Position numbers and translations under genes: made by a program. From positions 248,001 to 312,000 of the forward strand of contig JAANDG010000082.1 of assembly GCA_036852015.1 (NCBI GenBank): a stretch of 64,000 nucleotides of DNA, given 5' to 3'. Positions within the stretch are counted from its first letter, which is position 1, and every line of letters begins with the position of its first letter. Under the pieces are notes generated by a model. That model saw only the letters and a list, made by a program, of their open reading frames with translations. It made no database searches and had not been told where the DNA came from. Below, in pieces: positions 21,601 to 33,618 of the stretch. This stretch comes from Pelodera strongyloides (taxonomy: Eukaryota > Nematoda > Chromadorea > Rhabditida > Rhabditidae).

Positions 21601-24600
21601 TTTGTTGTTTCCTCATCGTTGCTAATCATTTTTTTGCTTGCTGGTTTTTGCTTGCCAAATTTTCGGCTGCGCTAAAAATCAAAGTTCGACACATAGTGAA
21701 GTGAGACACACAAAAAAGTAAAAAATAATGAGAAAGGGAGGAGACGGCAAAGAAGCAAGGAAGAAGAAAGATAAGTATGGAACTCAGCCAGAAAATCGGT
21801 CGAAGGCCGGTTACTCCAAGCGGATGGAGAAGAGCCCGCGATTGCTGTTCATCGGCCTATTATGATAATATACCTGTTGCTAGAGTACAGTGTGAGCTTT
21901 TTCCAATCACAAACAACATATTACGCCTATCTTTAGCGACATCATTTCCCCGCAGCAACATGAAGTATTGCAAATAAGTCCCCACCGCATCGAACTGGTG
22001 AATGAAATTCATGTTGCGCATTCTTCCTGGAAACATTGATGCACCACTTCAAGCAAACCCAATAATGCCTAAACAGTGCCCATCGACGTTTCACTTGCTA
22101 CTAATCCGGTGTTTTGTTTGGGGGGAAAGTTATTTTGCCGCCTCCAACTCGGGTTACACAAATAATAATCTGAAATGCTCCACTTTACACGCACAACGGT
22201 CAGCCTGAACCCTGAACTGAATGCTACAGACACCGACCAGGACTCATATGATATATCTATATTTTTTGACCACCCAGTGCGTGTGTCGCTTTATTTTCCA
22301 AAATATGTGGCCACGAAACTATGCCCAAAATCGTCTTGCGTACACAATAAAACATTATGAGGTTCAATTTGCTGATTGTCAGTCTTTTGGTCAGAAATCA
22401 GCTCATTTATTACAACCTCCGTAATATAGTTCGTCGTGTTTGGCCATTTGTCATTTGGCGTCTAGTAAATACCGTTCGGTGGCTAACTTCTGATAATCTG
22501 AAGTTTATGTCCATATAGCATTGCAAGGTTATTCAGTGAATGATCCTGAACAGTTGGACAATGCAACAACTTTATAAACTATAGCCTATACTCATAAGAA
22601 TTCACATTAGAATCAAGTCCTAGATGGATGTCAAGTACAATAGAAATCCGTTACGGAATATAAACCGTGAAAGGAACTTTTCTTCGTTTTACTGGAAAAT
22701 GTGAATAGCTTCCGAGATAAACCACTTAAAATCTCCGGTGAACATTTTTTGCTCTGCCCAATGAGCCTGATAGTCTAATGCAAAACCAGTCGTCCAAAAG
22801 TAGATGCCGATTAGCCGCCTATAAATAGTTTCGAACTGTTGTATGATACAGTAGAGTTCGGAACTGTAGACTTTAGGTCCACGCTACGTAATCACTTTTT
22901 ACCATATTTACGTCCTCGTTGCCTTTTGTTATTTCCTGGATGTCAGACAGGAGATTTGTTCCATGTCGGATTAAAGGATAGCGACTAAGCTGCTATTTGG
23001 AACAAGATTTACTGTGTAAAAGAAACGAAGTCGCCGTTTCGGTTCAATGGCTATCAATGGAAGTCCGAAAGAGGAACTCTATTTCGAATGATGAATATTT
23101 CAATTGATGATTGATCCTCGGGTCGAAGTCTGCCCAACTTCCCATTTCACTTCTGTAGCAAAGCTTCTCTCGTGAGAATTTCTCTAAGCCTTGTAGCCAC
23201 AATTTTTACAGCAGTCGCACATTCATATTGTTATTCGTCAAGTATATCATGTGCTGAAATGTCCTTTCGGATATGGACACGCATGTTAATTATATGGTGT
23301 CAATACCATTAACCATTGAGTAGTCAAAAGTTACCTGGCTTTTGCCTGGACATCATATTGCCCCCTGCTCCCTCACCTCGTTTATGCATCACTGCATCAT
23401 TGTCACTTCAACTGGTTGCTGTAACAGCTATGCAGTCATTAAGTCCTGCAGAGTGTGATTGTTTATTTGCGATCCCCGTAAACATTTTTTCTTTTCTTCA
23501 TTTTTTCTCTGGATTTGAAGAAACATGAACAAGAAAATGTGAAATTTGCTTACAAACTGCCATCTTTTTATCTTCTCAATCATGCAGATGATCGTCTTTT
23601 CCGTTTCAAGAGATTTTGCACGTGTTTTTGAAACGCATGGTAAAAAAACTGAATTCCCATGTATTTGTATTACATACAAATTTCACTATTCATTCCCGGC
23701 GCAGGAGTGGTTTAAACTGCAACACATTTGCATAAACACATGGGAATGTATTTGATCTTACTTTCAAAGCCACGTGACATATCACTTTAACCGGCGAGGT
23801 CTCTAGCTGAACTTTACTTGCATTTTTCTAAACATATGTGTGTATTCACTACCCCTTTTCCAATTTGGATTAAATCTGGAACCGGTCACTTAATATGTGA
23901 AAGGGGTAATGGATAGCAACTTGTCACACAATGATCCCTGGTTAAGCCTTCATAATGCATCCAAATAATTCGCCCCGACTGGAAGCATTTTTGATGGGTG
24001 GTGTCAAATGGGTTGCTTTTGGACTGGATATTCTTCTGTGAAAATATTCTGGATATCTCAGCCCATCATTTCACCGGTCATTTTGGCCATTCAGTTGGCC
24101 ATTTTGCTGCTATCCTGCTCCTAATCTACACTTTATTCGACCGGTTTCTATGAAAAATTAGTGAAAATAACAATTTTGTAAACGGCGATTCATGCGCATT
24201 TTTCATTTCGAAGTTTTCTTCCCGGGTAATGCGCATGGCCGTTACAGAACCTTAACAATATTGGTCATATAAAACTCTTATTTTCGCTACGTTTCGTTTC
24301 AGGAAAAGTTACACTTCCCCTATGCTGCACTCCGAGAAAAATTCATATAGACAATACGCGAGCGAGGGCAGAGCGAGCCAGTTTCGCGCTTTTTTATGTT
24401 TTGTTCATACATAGGGCAGCTACAGAATCTTAGCAGTATTGGTCATATAAACTTTTTGGTTTCCGGCTGGTAAGAAGTTGATCTGTGTCCGGAACCTAGC
24501 CATCTAGTTTCCGGCAAACACTAAAGCGTTTGAATTTGTCCCCATGGCTACCCACCTATTTACGATGTTTATTTTTCGGGCGTCCAGTTTCGCTTCAAAG

Positions 24601-24716
24601 AAATTTTTCTCAGCCTTTCTAAATCCGACAAAATTGTCATGTTGTCACTTTTTTTTAAAGCTCAAGGAAAGTAAGTTTCCTTTAGCTAGGTTTTTCAATT
24701 ATCATCCGCCCTTCTC

Positions 24717-24736
24717 ATCTATCTTTTTTTTTGCAG
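24717..24736 (+). promoter_or_regulatory. Predicted trans-splice acceptor of the moulting-protein gene
   Basis: A strong pyrimidine tract ending TTTTTTTTTTGCAG lies 54 nt upstream of the chosen start codon. An additional out-of-frame ATG sits between acceptor and start (at 24778). Confidence 0.5.
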
Positions 24737-24790
24737 AAAATATTGAATTCTTCAATCCTCAGAAAAGTTGGTATTACATGGTACTTTCCC

Positions 24791-27700
24791 ATGCGTCTTA
24801 TTTGCGGTGAGTCACGAAATTTTGAAGTAACATATTATATTGTACAATTTTGGTCTTACAACAAATCAATCCCGCAATTATTCAGGCCTTCTCCTAATGG
24901 CAACTGTGCCTTTGTCAGCTGAGGTACGCTCGGCAGAAAATTGGGATCGGAAATTCTTCTCAGTTGACAAAAAGAATCTGCAATTACTGTGGCACAGTGC
25001 AACTCTGAAGGGGCTACTCAAGGTAAACATTTGACTTTTAACAAAAAAATGCACATTTACTATGGAATTCTACTCCTGTACTGCGATGAAGAAAAATTGA
25101 AAGTTTCTTTGTTTAGGCCAAAGCCAGAGATACTTATAAAGATGTTTCCGTCGCTGATCGCGTGGTTTTCGAAGAGTGTAGTCGAGATGCAGTAAATGCA
25201 GGAGAACTAGCCATTTGTGTTTCAAAGCTTCTCAATGAAAGAGATCTTCGGAGAACCATGGCCGAACAAATGGGAGAAAGGATGCAGAAAAAGGTAAAAT
25301 TATTGGAAATTGGGAGAGGAGCAATAACAACAATTTCCACATAGCCATCCCTGATTGTTTCCTCAAACCTTCTGACCAGAACAATGCATTTTCTTTTTCG
25401 AGGATATGTTTATTGTCGATAAGTTGTGAAATACATAACGAAATAATCTGAAAATGAACCTCGCGTGCTTGTAAAGTAGTTTGATATGAGGAATATGATT
25501 GACAACTGTTTAACAAAACAAAATCGCTTTCTTTACAGGTTCCGCCCGACAGAATCAACAGAACAAAAAGTTTTCCTGAATCGATAGCTGAGAAGCCAAT
25601 TATTTATCGTTCTGACGAAATCGTACGGGAAACGAACAAAGCTCAGTCGCCTTCCATTTGGGCTACAAATTACAAGACGATGTGGCGACGAATAGAGAAA
25701 ATGTCCCATCATCCAACTTATCGCCAACCAAACAGCAATGCGCATCCTCATTTCAACTCAAGGAAAAAGACCACTGACAGGTTTCGGAATGTTATTAGAC
25801 CGCAGAGGAAGACGTATGAAATCTATTTTCGCAATAAACAACACCGAAGGAGTAAGCGAGATGATTGTTCCGCAAAGATGGAACGACTGGCTGAAGATCT
25901 CAACAAGTTAACATCATCAGAGGAGAATTGGAGGAAGAGAAGGAAAAGAGATATACCAAGTAAGACCTAACGTCCAATAATTAATTGTTATATTATTAGC
26001 AAGCCACTCAGTTTTTGAACCATAAAAAAAATGAAAAATACGAGCAAAGCACACTGTAGTGCCACATAGAGACTAATTACTACGTAAATCCCACAAAATA
26101 AAAGTACGAAATCATGATTGTTTTAAATCCAGACTTTAAACTATGTGATGCAGAACTACCTTATAATGGTACCACCCAGTTATCTGTGACCGCACATTCC
26201 AAATATTGTTGTTACAGTATCTTTTATAGGAAAGTGAAAACCCCGATTTGAGAAAAAAAATGTGCCCGATTTGCGAAAAAAACCTAGATATGCGCCCGAT
26301 CACTTCAACAAACCCCAATAGGTGTTCGATCAAGTCCCTCGAATAATCGGGCACGAAACTGGCACATATTGGGGTTTTTATTTGTCATTTTATTTGCCAA
26401 AAATCAACATTATTTTACGTGATTTTTGGATAGTTTCATCATTCTCACAATAAAGTGACCAGATAGATTATTTTTCCCGGTTATTCTTCAAAAAAAACCC
26501 GAAATGTGCCCGATCCGTGCCCAATTATTTGAGGCACTTGATCGGGCACATATCGGGGTCTTCAGTTTCCCATGCAATTCGAGGTGAACCTATCCCTTTA
26601 ACACTCGGTGTGAAAGAACGTCGAAACCAGGGAACCCTATGAAACTGCGCTGCCCCACACAAATCAGTATTGAGAATTTTTTCACTGTTGCTAATACCAT
26701 CTACGAAGAACGTTGACTTGATTGCTTCCATTCATTTCTCAATTCTTTCATTTACTCTAATGATCTTCAGATATGAACACTTCTGTGGGCAAAGATATCT
26801 TTCACAGATTTGGATCGGCAGCTTCGAACTACCTCAATTCGTTTATGGGTAATGGTTTAATCTATGCCTACAAGACAAGTTGGCTGATTCTAATATGTGT
26901 GCTTTTTTGTCGTTTTTTGGCTTCTAGACAATTATTAACTTATACGAATTGTAAAAGTTAAGAAAATAATAATAATAATAATGAAAATTCACTCCGAGAG
27001 ATAAGTCGTAAAAATATTACTACTTTCAACTCATTTTTTGCTTAGATTCTGAGCTGGGACCCACGGAACAGTCAAAGAATATCGAGAACTTGAAACTCAT
27101 CGGTGACCACTTCAAACGGGTGGATGTCGTCAATTCTTATTTCGCACTGGTAGTCGAGGAAAATAAAAAGTGGGTAATGCATATACATACACACCTGCTT
27201 TACATGGCTACCTTTAGCGAGGCCTTTTCAAAACAAATGGGTCTGTTGCTTAATTTCTCCTTTGACGGCAGAATTTCTGATAATATTGAAAAGTTCCGGT
27301 GCATGAGAACATCGACTAAGCCTTGCCATGGAATGGTAAGTTTTTTTTAATTGACAATGGTGTCGTGATTTGTTACTTGCAGGCTTTTCGAGTCCTTGAA
27401 ACTTCCCCTCGAAACAACTCATCCAACAATCAACTCAAACAAAGACGGGCTCAATGAAGTTCTTGACACAATCAACGAATTTTTGGTTTGTTATTCAAAA
27501 ATAAACTAAAAACTGTAATAAAAATTAGGTAACCCGGGCCTTAGCTAAAAACTGGTGATGTCTTGTAGATTATCTCAACTTTCACTGTCATTCGGAAGTT
27601 CCAGGAAACCGTATTATTCTTTTTTTTCATTGAATTATTAAAAGAATTTGCGATTGTAGTCATGAAGACCTTTTCATTTTTTGCGTATTAAATAAATAAT

Positions 27701-30700
27701 CACATTTGACTCGTTTTTCAGGGAGGCAAGGCGAAGTCAAAATTCAGCTTTCTTTCTCCACGGTTGCTTTCGGTAATACCCGAAAAGAACGGAGCTAATG
27801 CAGCAAAAAAGCGACTACTATCACCAACACTTCTCAGTTTTCACAAAGATGGACTGTTGTCTGTGCAAGATCTATTAAAGGTGTGCCGTTTGGGTAGAAT
27901 TCAACTATACATGTATATATATTTGTTTTGTATCTACTACAAACGATCCCGTAAGAAATCACACAGGAAGTATATGAATGCACATATATGAATTTATATA
28001 TATGCAAAGCCTCCCGTTCAACTATCACCGCCGTCTCACTCGCAATTTATGTATATAAAGTAGTGAATCGAAAGAGAATAATAGCCTCACTATTCGGTGT
28101 CTGCTTCCAGAGTGTAACGACCGATAGTTCTGCCCATCTTTCTCTCCTTGATATGGTGATGGACGTCAGTGGAGCTGGAATTTCTCTTCAACAAGTTGTC
28201 GACAAAATGCACACGGAAATCACGTAAGAAAGAAGGGGAACTTTTTCGTTTTTCAGTATGTTTGCTGGACAACGCGAGAACATGTCCATTGTTGATTTCA
28301 GGAATATGAAAGATGTTCAGTATCCTTTGGTCAAGGAGATGTGCCTCGTCGATCTTGCACAGGTGTGTGTCGATACGATCACTGCGTAGTTATTTTTGTA
28401 GGCTTTGCTAGGGTACTGCTTATAGCACCTCTGTTCTTTTCACGCGGAGTTAGGAGTTTACCTCTTCGGCCAGCTGGCTATGTTACCATTCGTTATTTCT
28501 AATCTAGAGTCAGCGCACCGACTTGTCTGAACTTTAAGTATATTTATCCTTTTCGCTTCCCGACATGTTCCTATGATTGGCAACAGAGAAACAACTATGT
28601 TAACAATGCACTCATCTCACGCACACAGGTTCGCGCCCGAAAAACGTACTCCGCAAAACAACATGAAGAATTCAGTAAAAAGGGATACACCTTTCTGAAT
28701 GAAGCACAACTCAATCAAATGTACAGCGCTGGATCAAGGAGTGAGTTCTTTGTTCTTTGCATGTTGAGGTGTGCGGATTTGTTCACAAGGTGATATTCCA
28801 GACTGTGGCAATAAAAAGTCACTATCATGCCTAACAGTCAGGAATTTTCTTAGTGATGGAAAAACCCAAGGAGTTGGAAGCGTACATCCAGTTGTCGGAA
28901 AAGGAAAAGGAGGAATTGCTCGAGAAGGAAATACGAGAACTTGCGAAACTTTACAAGACCTCGCAGCAGAGTAAGTTGTCAGAGATTGATCATACAATCA
29001 GCTCATTTCGTGTTTGTCGCAGACGAAAAGGAAAGCAGTCACGATGTTCTAGAATTTTTTTATTTGTTATTCATTAACTATAGGCAGTTATGAGAAAACA
29101 TTCGATACCAGTACCAAGTGCAAGAAAAACAAACTCAGGGAGAGAATTCACTGAGAATGGGAGTTACTCGACTACAGTAGATACACAATTGTCCGGGTAA
29201 AGGCTCCTTATATAATAAATACCCTGCAGTGTTAGACAATTGTGATATGCTGTCACTGCAGGGTATTCAATCTCCGCCGCAACCCGGGCAATTGCTTTCA
29301 TTCAAACTATATTGTTATTCAGTTACTCCCATTCTCAGTGAATTATCTCTCTGAGTTCGTTTCTCTTTAACTTCATATTGTACCATATTTTCCTTCACAC
29401 ATTCCTATATTTAATGAAAAACAAATATTATGAATTAATCGTGAATGCGTTCCTACAACGCCCCAAACAGATAAGCTATTGGAGCCCTTTCTTTAAGATT
29501 ATCTATTGAGAAACTTAAGGCGATATCCCACATGAAGGTTTCCATGAATATCTAACGAACACGTATCACTCTCGGCCCATTCAGATAAAACTGTTCCTTT
29601 GGGGCGAGCGAAACGACAAGCTGAGCCGGAGCCTGAACCAGCAACTAACAATGAACCAAAAGTACACTTCCTCACACTCCATCCATTGGCATTTGGAAAT
29701 ATTGTTGGACTGTAAGTGTTTTTGAATTTGTATCACATTGATCACATTGATTTCTCTAGCACATGAGGCGACCAGATTCTATTTTTTTATGTTCATTTCA
29801 GGGGTCACTCCATGACAGTCATAACGCTCTCTCCACACGCATTCATCTCTGAAATACTGTCACCCGAGGCTTTACTGGTAAGATTCTGATTTCTTTGTAA
29901 GCTTATAATTCCTTAGTAGGCGTCTAAGTTTTACGGGCAAATGTCGCAAACAAAAATAGTATGATTTTCAGATGGACACTCTTTCTCCACGTGCTTTTAT
30001 TGCAACCATCCTTTCTCCAAGTGCGCTAATGGCCAGAGTGCTCAGTCCGACTGCATTCAGAGCTGAGGTAACACCGAGATCCTCTAGTTTAACTATGTAA
30101 TACTACGTGAAAAAAAGATAATCCACAACGGTTCAGTTAGTTTCAACGAAGATTATATGGATTTTTTTTAAGGAAACGTGTGGGATAAATAAATAAACAG
30201 GTTTTTTCTGATGAAAATAATAGGATCAGCCTAGCAAGGGTAATTCACTCCAGGGCTCAGATTGCAAATTGCTACCATGGGGCTAGGGTTGAAAAGGGAG
30301 TCGCCCACGTTTCACTCGTATGATGGCTTTGTCATTCGTAGGATAGCTTTGTCACTGGGCTGGATTCGAACTCGATAAAATATTATTTCAACGTCAGTTG
30401 GAACGCTGGGTGAAATGTAATTTGGAATCTGAATAAAAAAAAACACCTATTTAGGTATTATCGCCTAGCGCCCTTACTGCATGGGTTTTGTCTCCAGAAG
30501 TGTTCCTCGTAGAAGTGCTAACACCCAAGTAAGTATTCACATAAGAATTATTCTGCTGACAATGAGAACAGCAAGTACTATAAAAGTAATAACTGATAAC
30601 TGGCATGTTGGAACACCATCAATTTACAGATTCCTTGTGCCTCGCGTTCTGAGTCCTGAAACGCTTATTATTGAAATCCTTGGTCCGGAAATTCTTTCCC

Positions 30701-33047
30701 CTCATATATTGTAAGTTTTCTTAGATTGTCGTTCTTCAAATAATAGTGAACTTAGCACTTACAAGGGAAAAACGAGGCTCATCGATGAGCCATGGTGAAA
30801 TCTTCGATACCACATGTTGGAATACATATAAAACTAGATTTTAGAAAACTATTCTTGACCTAAATATTTTCATGAAAATGAGTTTTGGTCTCTCAAAGGT
30901 TTTTGGTTGGCTAGTGTATTAGGTTGAAAGCACGTTGATTCCGGTCAATTGGAAAAGCTTTTTCATCTTCCATTGGCACAGTGGATAAGGGCTTGTACTT
31001 CCAGGATGAAGGTCATGGGTTCAAATCCTCCTGCTGTTAATTTTTTGCATTTTTACGCTGTTATTTTTTTACAATTTCAACCTTGAATAATTGATGGAAA
31101 AATCAGTTTCTTCAAGATTTAACCACTTTAGTAGCATATATGACTCATTTACACACCAGTCAACATAAAAAACTAGATTTGAATTTTCCCAGTTTTATCA
31201 CGAAACCACTGATGGTACCCATGGGGAAAATTTCATTCGAAAAAATAAATGATGGGAAACACGAACAACTGGCTCTGCAACATACCTTTCAGTGTTTCAG
31301 AGTTATACAAGATAGACAATATTGTGTATTTTATGTTTTATGCACTTACTGGTGTTTCTGAATACTAGTGATGCTAATGATCGCGGAGCTAATGATCGCG
31401 GTGTTCATGCAAGACAACGACCTATACGTGACCTTCTGCAGAGTAAACTCACCTTCAAGATGACACACATTGACACAGAACGACACATAACGACACACAA
31501 CATTGAATACGCTAGCACCATCGTCAAGTCAGGGAGCACCGACGTCACGACATCATAGCTTCTCTTTTGATTTGCCTTTTTTTGTAAATTGCGTATCGTT
31601 CTGTGTCAATGTGTGTCATATTGAAGGTGAGTTTACTCTGCAGAAGGTCACGTATAGGTCGTTGTCTTGCATGAACTCCGCGATCATTAGCATCAGAAAC
31701 TTGTATTCAGAAACACCAGTAAGTGTATAAAACATAAAATACACAATATTTTCTATCCTGTATAACTCTGAAACACTGAAAGTTATGTTGCAGAGCCAGT
31801 TGTTATTGTTTCTCATCATTTATTTTTTCGAATGAAATTTTCCCCATGGGTACCATCAGTGGTTTCGTGATAAAACTGGGAAAATTCAAATCTAGTTTTT
31901 TATGTTGACTGGTGTGTAAATGAGTCATATATGCTACTAAAGTGGTTAAATCTTGAAGAAACTGATTTTTCCATCAATTATTCAAGGTTGAAATTGTAAA
32001 AAAATAACAGCGTAAAAATGCAAAAAATTAACAGCAGGAGGATTTGAACCCATGACCTTCATCCTGGAAGTACAAGCCCTTATCCACTGTGCCAATGGAA
32101 GATGAAAAAGCTTTTCCAATTGACCGGAATCAACGTGCTTTCAACCTAATACACTAGCCAACCAAAAACCTTTGAGAGACCAAAACTCATTTTCATGAAA
32201 ATATTTAGGTCAAGAATAGTTTTCTAAAATCTAGTTTTATATGTATTCCAACATGTGGTATCGAAGATTTCACCATGGCTCATCGATGAGCCTCGTTTTT
32301 CCCTTGTTAGTGAGAGAATTTTTTCGATGTACATGGGTTTCCTGACAAAAAAACAACAAGTATTTTGGCAAGAGTGCATATTTGATTGTTTCAGGAGTGG
32401 CGAATCACTCGGAGTGCTCGTGCTTTCCCCTAGGATATTATCACCTCGTATTGAAAGTGAAGAAAAATTTCTTGTTGAGGTAATTCCGCTGTTTTCTTTG
32501 TTTGATCTCTGATGAGATATAGCAAGGTGCAAGGATGATATTGGCAACACGTTATTTGTTTCCTCATAAGATTACGAGGGTATCGCTTGGACCTGATAGT
32601 TTCCTAGAAAGCATCTAGTTGCACTATAAAGAAGAGACCGTTTGTCACGAGTGAATGAAATTGGAATGTTAAGATCCTGTCGCCTCATATACTCGGTGGA
32701 CCTCACAGCAAGGAAGAGGAGGAAGAACATGGTGAGATTAACAGCCAATCATTCTTCAGATTCTCATTCATGATGTTAATCGTAATTCATTTTGATTGTT
32801 TGCATTCATTGACATCCACATAATCTGACATGGGCAACATTCAGGAGTTATTGCTGATTTGCATTCTGGAGAAAGTCATCATGGTATTCACGGAGAGCCT
32901 AAGGAGGGCGGAGGAGGGGAGCACGAGGGCCACGATCATGAACTTGATCCTCTTGACCTATTAGCCCATGGAGATATATTTGCACCAATGGGTAGTACAC
33001 CCAATCCACTATTTCCATTTCAGCTTCCACACCTTAGAGCTCACTAG
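24791..33047 (+). CDS. MLT-10-like moulting-cycle protein (DUF644 plus proline-rich repeats)
   Basis: About twenty exons, among them 24791-24806, 24886-25022, 25117-25293, 25539-25959, 26771-26848, 27046-27169, 27383-27486, 27721-27880, about 28112-28225, 28629-28740, 28856-28970, 29585-29712, 29803-29878, 29973-30068, 30455-30529, 30632-30712, 32391-32480 and about 32845-33047. The start gives a signal peptide (MRLICGLLLMATVPLSA). The middle carries the DUF644-type motif FLSPRLLSV...LLSPTLLSFHKDGLLS. The second half is built of short repeats of the form I/V-L-S-P-x-A/I-F/L (SPHAF, SPEAL, SPRAF, SPSAL, SPTAF, SPEVF, SPETL, SPHIL, SPRIL), one or two per exon. The C-terminus is Gly/Glu/His-rich and ends FQLPHLRAH. 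DUF644/proline-rich-repeat proteins of the MLT-10 family are secreted by hypodermis and needed for cuticle shedding in C. elegans. Introns at 25960-26770, 28971-29584 and 30713-32390 contain inverted-repeat elements. Some exon ends, notably near 32670, are uncertain. Confidence 0.88.
26229..26570. mobile_element. MITE-like foldback element in a moulting-gene intron
   Basis: The left end GGAAAGTGAAAACCCCGAT mirrors the right end, which in reverse complement reads GGGAAACTGAAGACCCCGAT. Between them GTGCCCGAT and its complement ATCGGGCAC recur several times in both orientations, so each half is itself repetitive. No coding capacity. Similarity between arms is imperfect, suggesting an older copy. 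Confidence 0.75.
29132..29357. mobile_element. MITE-like inverted-repeat element in a moulting-gene intron
   Basis: Terminal inverted repeats of about 35 bp: the core CACTGAGAATGGGAGT on the left matches ACTCCCATTCTCAGTG on the right. A nested second inverted repeat sits in the centre (AATACCCTGCAGTG at 29218-29231 versus CACTGCAGGGTATT at 29254-29267). Non-coding, 226 bp, wholly inside the intron 28971-29584. Confidence 0.85.
30965..31046 (+). other. tRNA-like pol III unit, left palindrome arm
   Basis: A-box-like TGGCACAGTGG (30974-30984), B box GGTTCAAATCC (31018-31028) and a six-T run (31041-31046) in the order and spacing of a tRNA gene. CTTC/GAAG can form a short anticodon-like stem, but the acceptor stem is not evident. 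Either a tRNA-derived SINE captured by the element or an internal promoter of it. Confidence 0.65.
32022..32103 (-). other. tRNA-like pol III unit, right palindrome arm
   Basis: Mirror copy of the left-arm unit: B box complement at 32040-32050, A box complement at 32084-32094, A-run (terminator complement) at 32022-32027. Transcription from both units would converge on the element centre. Confidence 0.65.
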
Positions 33048-33618
33048 GCAGAAGAGATTCTAGGTACTGATTTCTTTGCATAATTAAGACAACTTTGTTT
33101 TAGGTTTTCTAGCAACAAATGCATTCCACGTTTTAATTGCATGGACATTGTCTGAACAAATTCTCACACTGTAAACTTTCGTCAAAAACTTATATAGAAC
33201 ATTGTTTACTATATTGCTATACCAGTAAATTGCATGACAAATTGTTAGCTCATTGATACGAGTATATATTACAAAGAATAAAGCATTCATCATTTATTGA
33301 TTTACAGCTGAGCACAAAATTGTACATAAAAAATTTTAGCGTACCTTGACATAAACAATAAATGTCAACAAGAATATGCCACTCGCGTGACCAATTAGAA
33401 TTGAATTTTGTCAAAAAGTGAGATCAACGAAAATTTTTCAAATGGTATCAGATAGTTAATATATACATGGTGAGTTGGTTATTAACCGTTGATTATGTGT
33501 ATATACGTTAGCAGACAATGAACAAACCTGGATGTATCAAGAAAAACAATAAGGGGTTAATGAATTACGTTCCTTGTTCTTCAGTGAGACCATCAGATGG
33601 TGGTTGTTAATCGGGATC
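33048..33618. other. Convergent 3' intergenic region
   Basis: About 570 bp, AT-rich, between the 3' ends of the moulting gene (+) and the HMG gene (-). It holds both 3' UTRs; nothing else is visible. Confidence 0.6.

Larger units (their letters stand above)
18761..24790. other. 6-kb region with no convincing gene
   Basis: AT-rich stretch between the divergent MBOAT (-) and moulting-protein (+) genes. Open frames here are short (under 90 codons) and lack compatible splice sites or family resemblance. Contents seen: an exact short duplication GATGGCAAGAAGCCAAC at about 18834-18868; AG-rich runs at 19490-19560; three GAGAGTTATT-type copies near 20420-20475; two tRNA-like fossils at 21.4-21.6 kb; and a pair of diverged copies containing CAGTATTGGTCATATAAA-type sequence near 24240 and 24420. 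The promoters of both flanking genes must be here. Confidence 0.5.
30762..32306. mobile_element. 1.5-kb palindromic (foldback) transposon with 3-bp TTA target duplication
   Basis: Left arm about 30762-31490 and right arm about 31592-32306 are near-identical reverse complements around a unique centre of about 100 bp. Ends read CAAGGGAAAAACGAGG and CCTCGTTTTTCCCTTG, each flanked by TTA (30759-30761 and 32307-32309), as expected for a 3-bp target-site duplication; PIF/Harbinger elements use TWA targets. Each arm begins with a nested perfect 16-bp palindrome, GGCTCATCGATGAGCC. The left arm has one extra short internal duplication near 31385-31405. No transposase frame is present, so this is non-autonomous. 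The high arm identity suggests recent insertion or gene conversion. It sits in an intron of the moulting gene. Confidence 0.9.

Noticed and set aside
30974..31046. Functional tRNA gene in the left palindrome arm
   Set aside because: A and B boxes and terminator are present, but no acceptor stem pairs and the anticodon arm is weak, so I call it tRNA-like only.
31140..31820. Open frames of 60-80 codons inside the large palindrome, including one with ISKQ-like polar repeats
   Set aside because: They mirror each other on the two arms, lack transposase motifs and are too short; the element looks non-autonomous.
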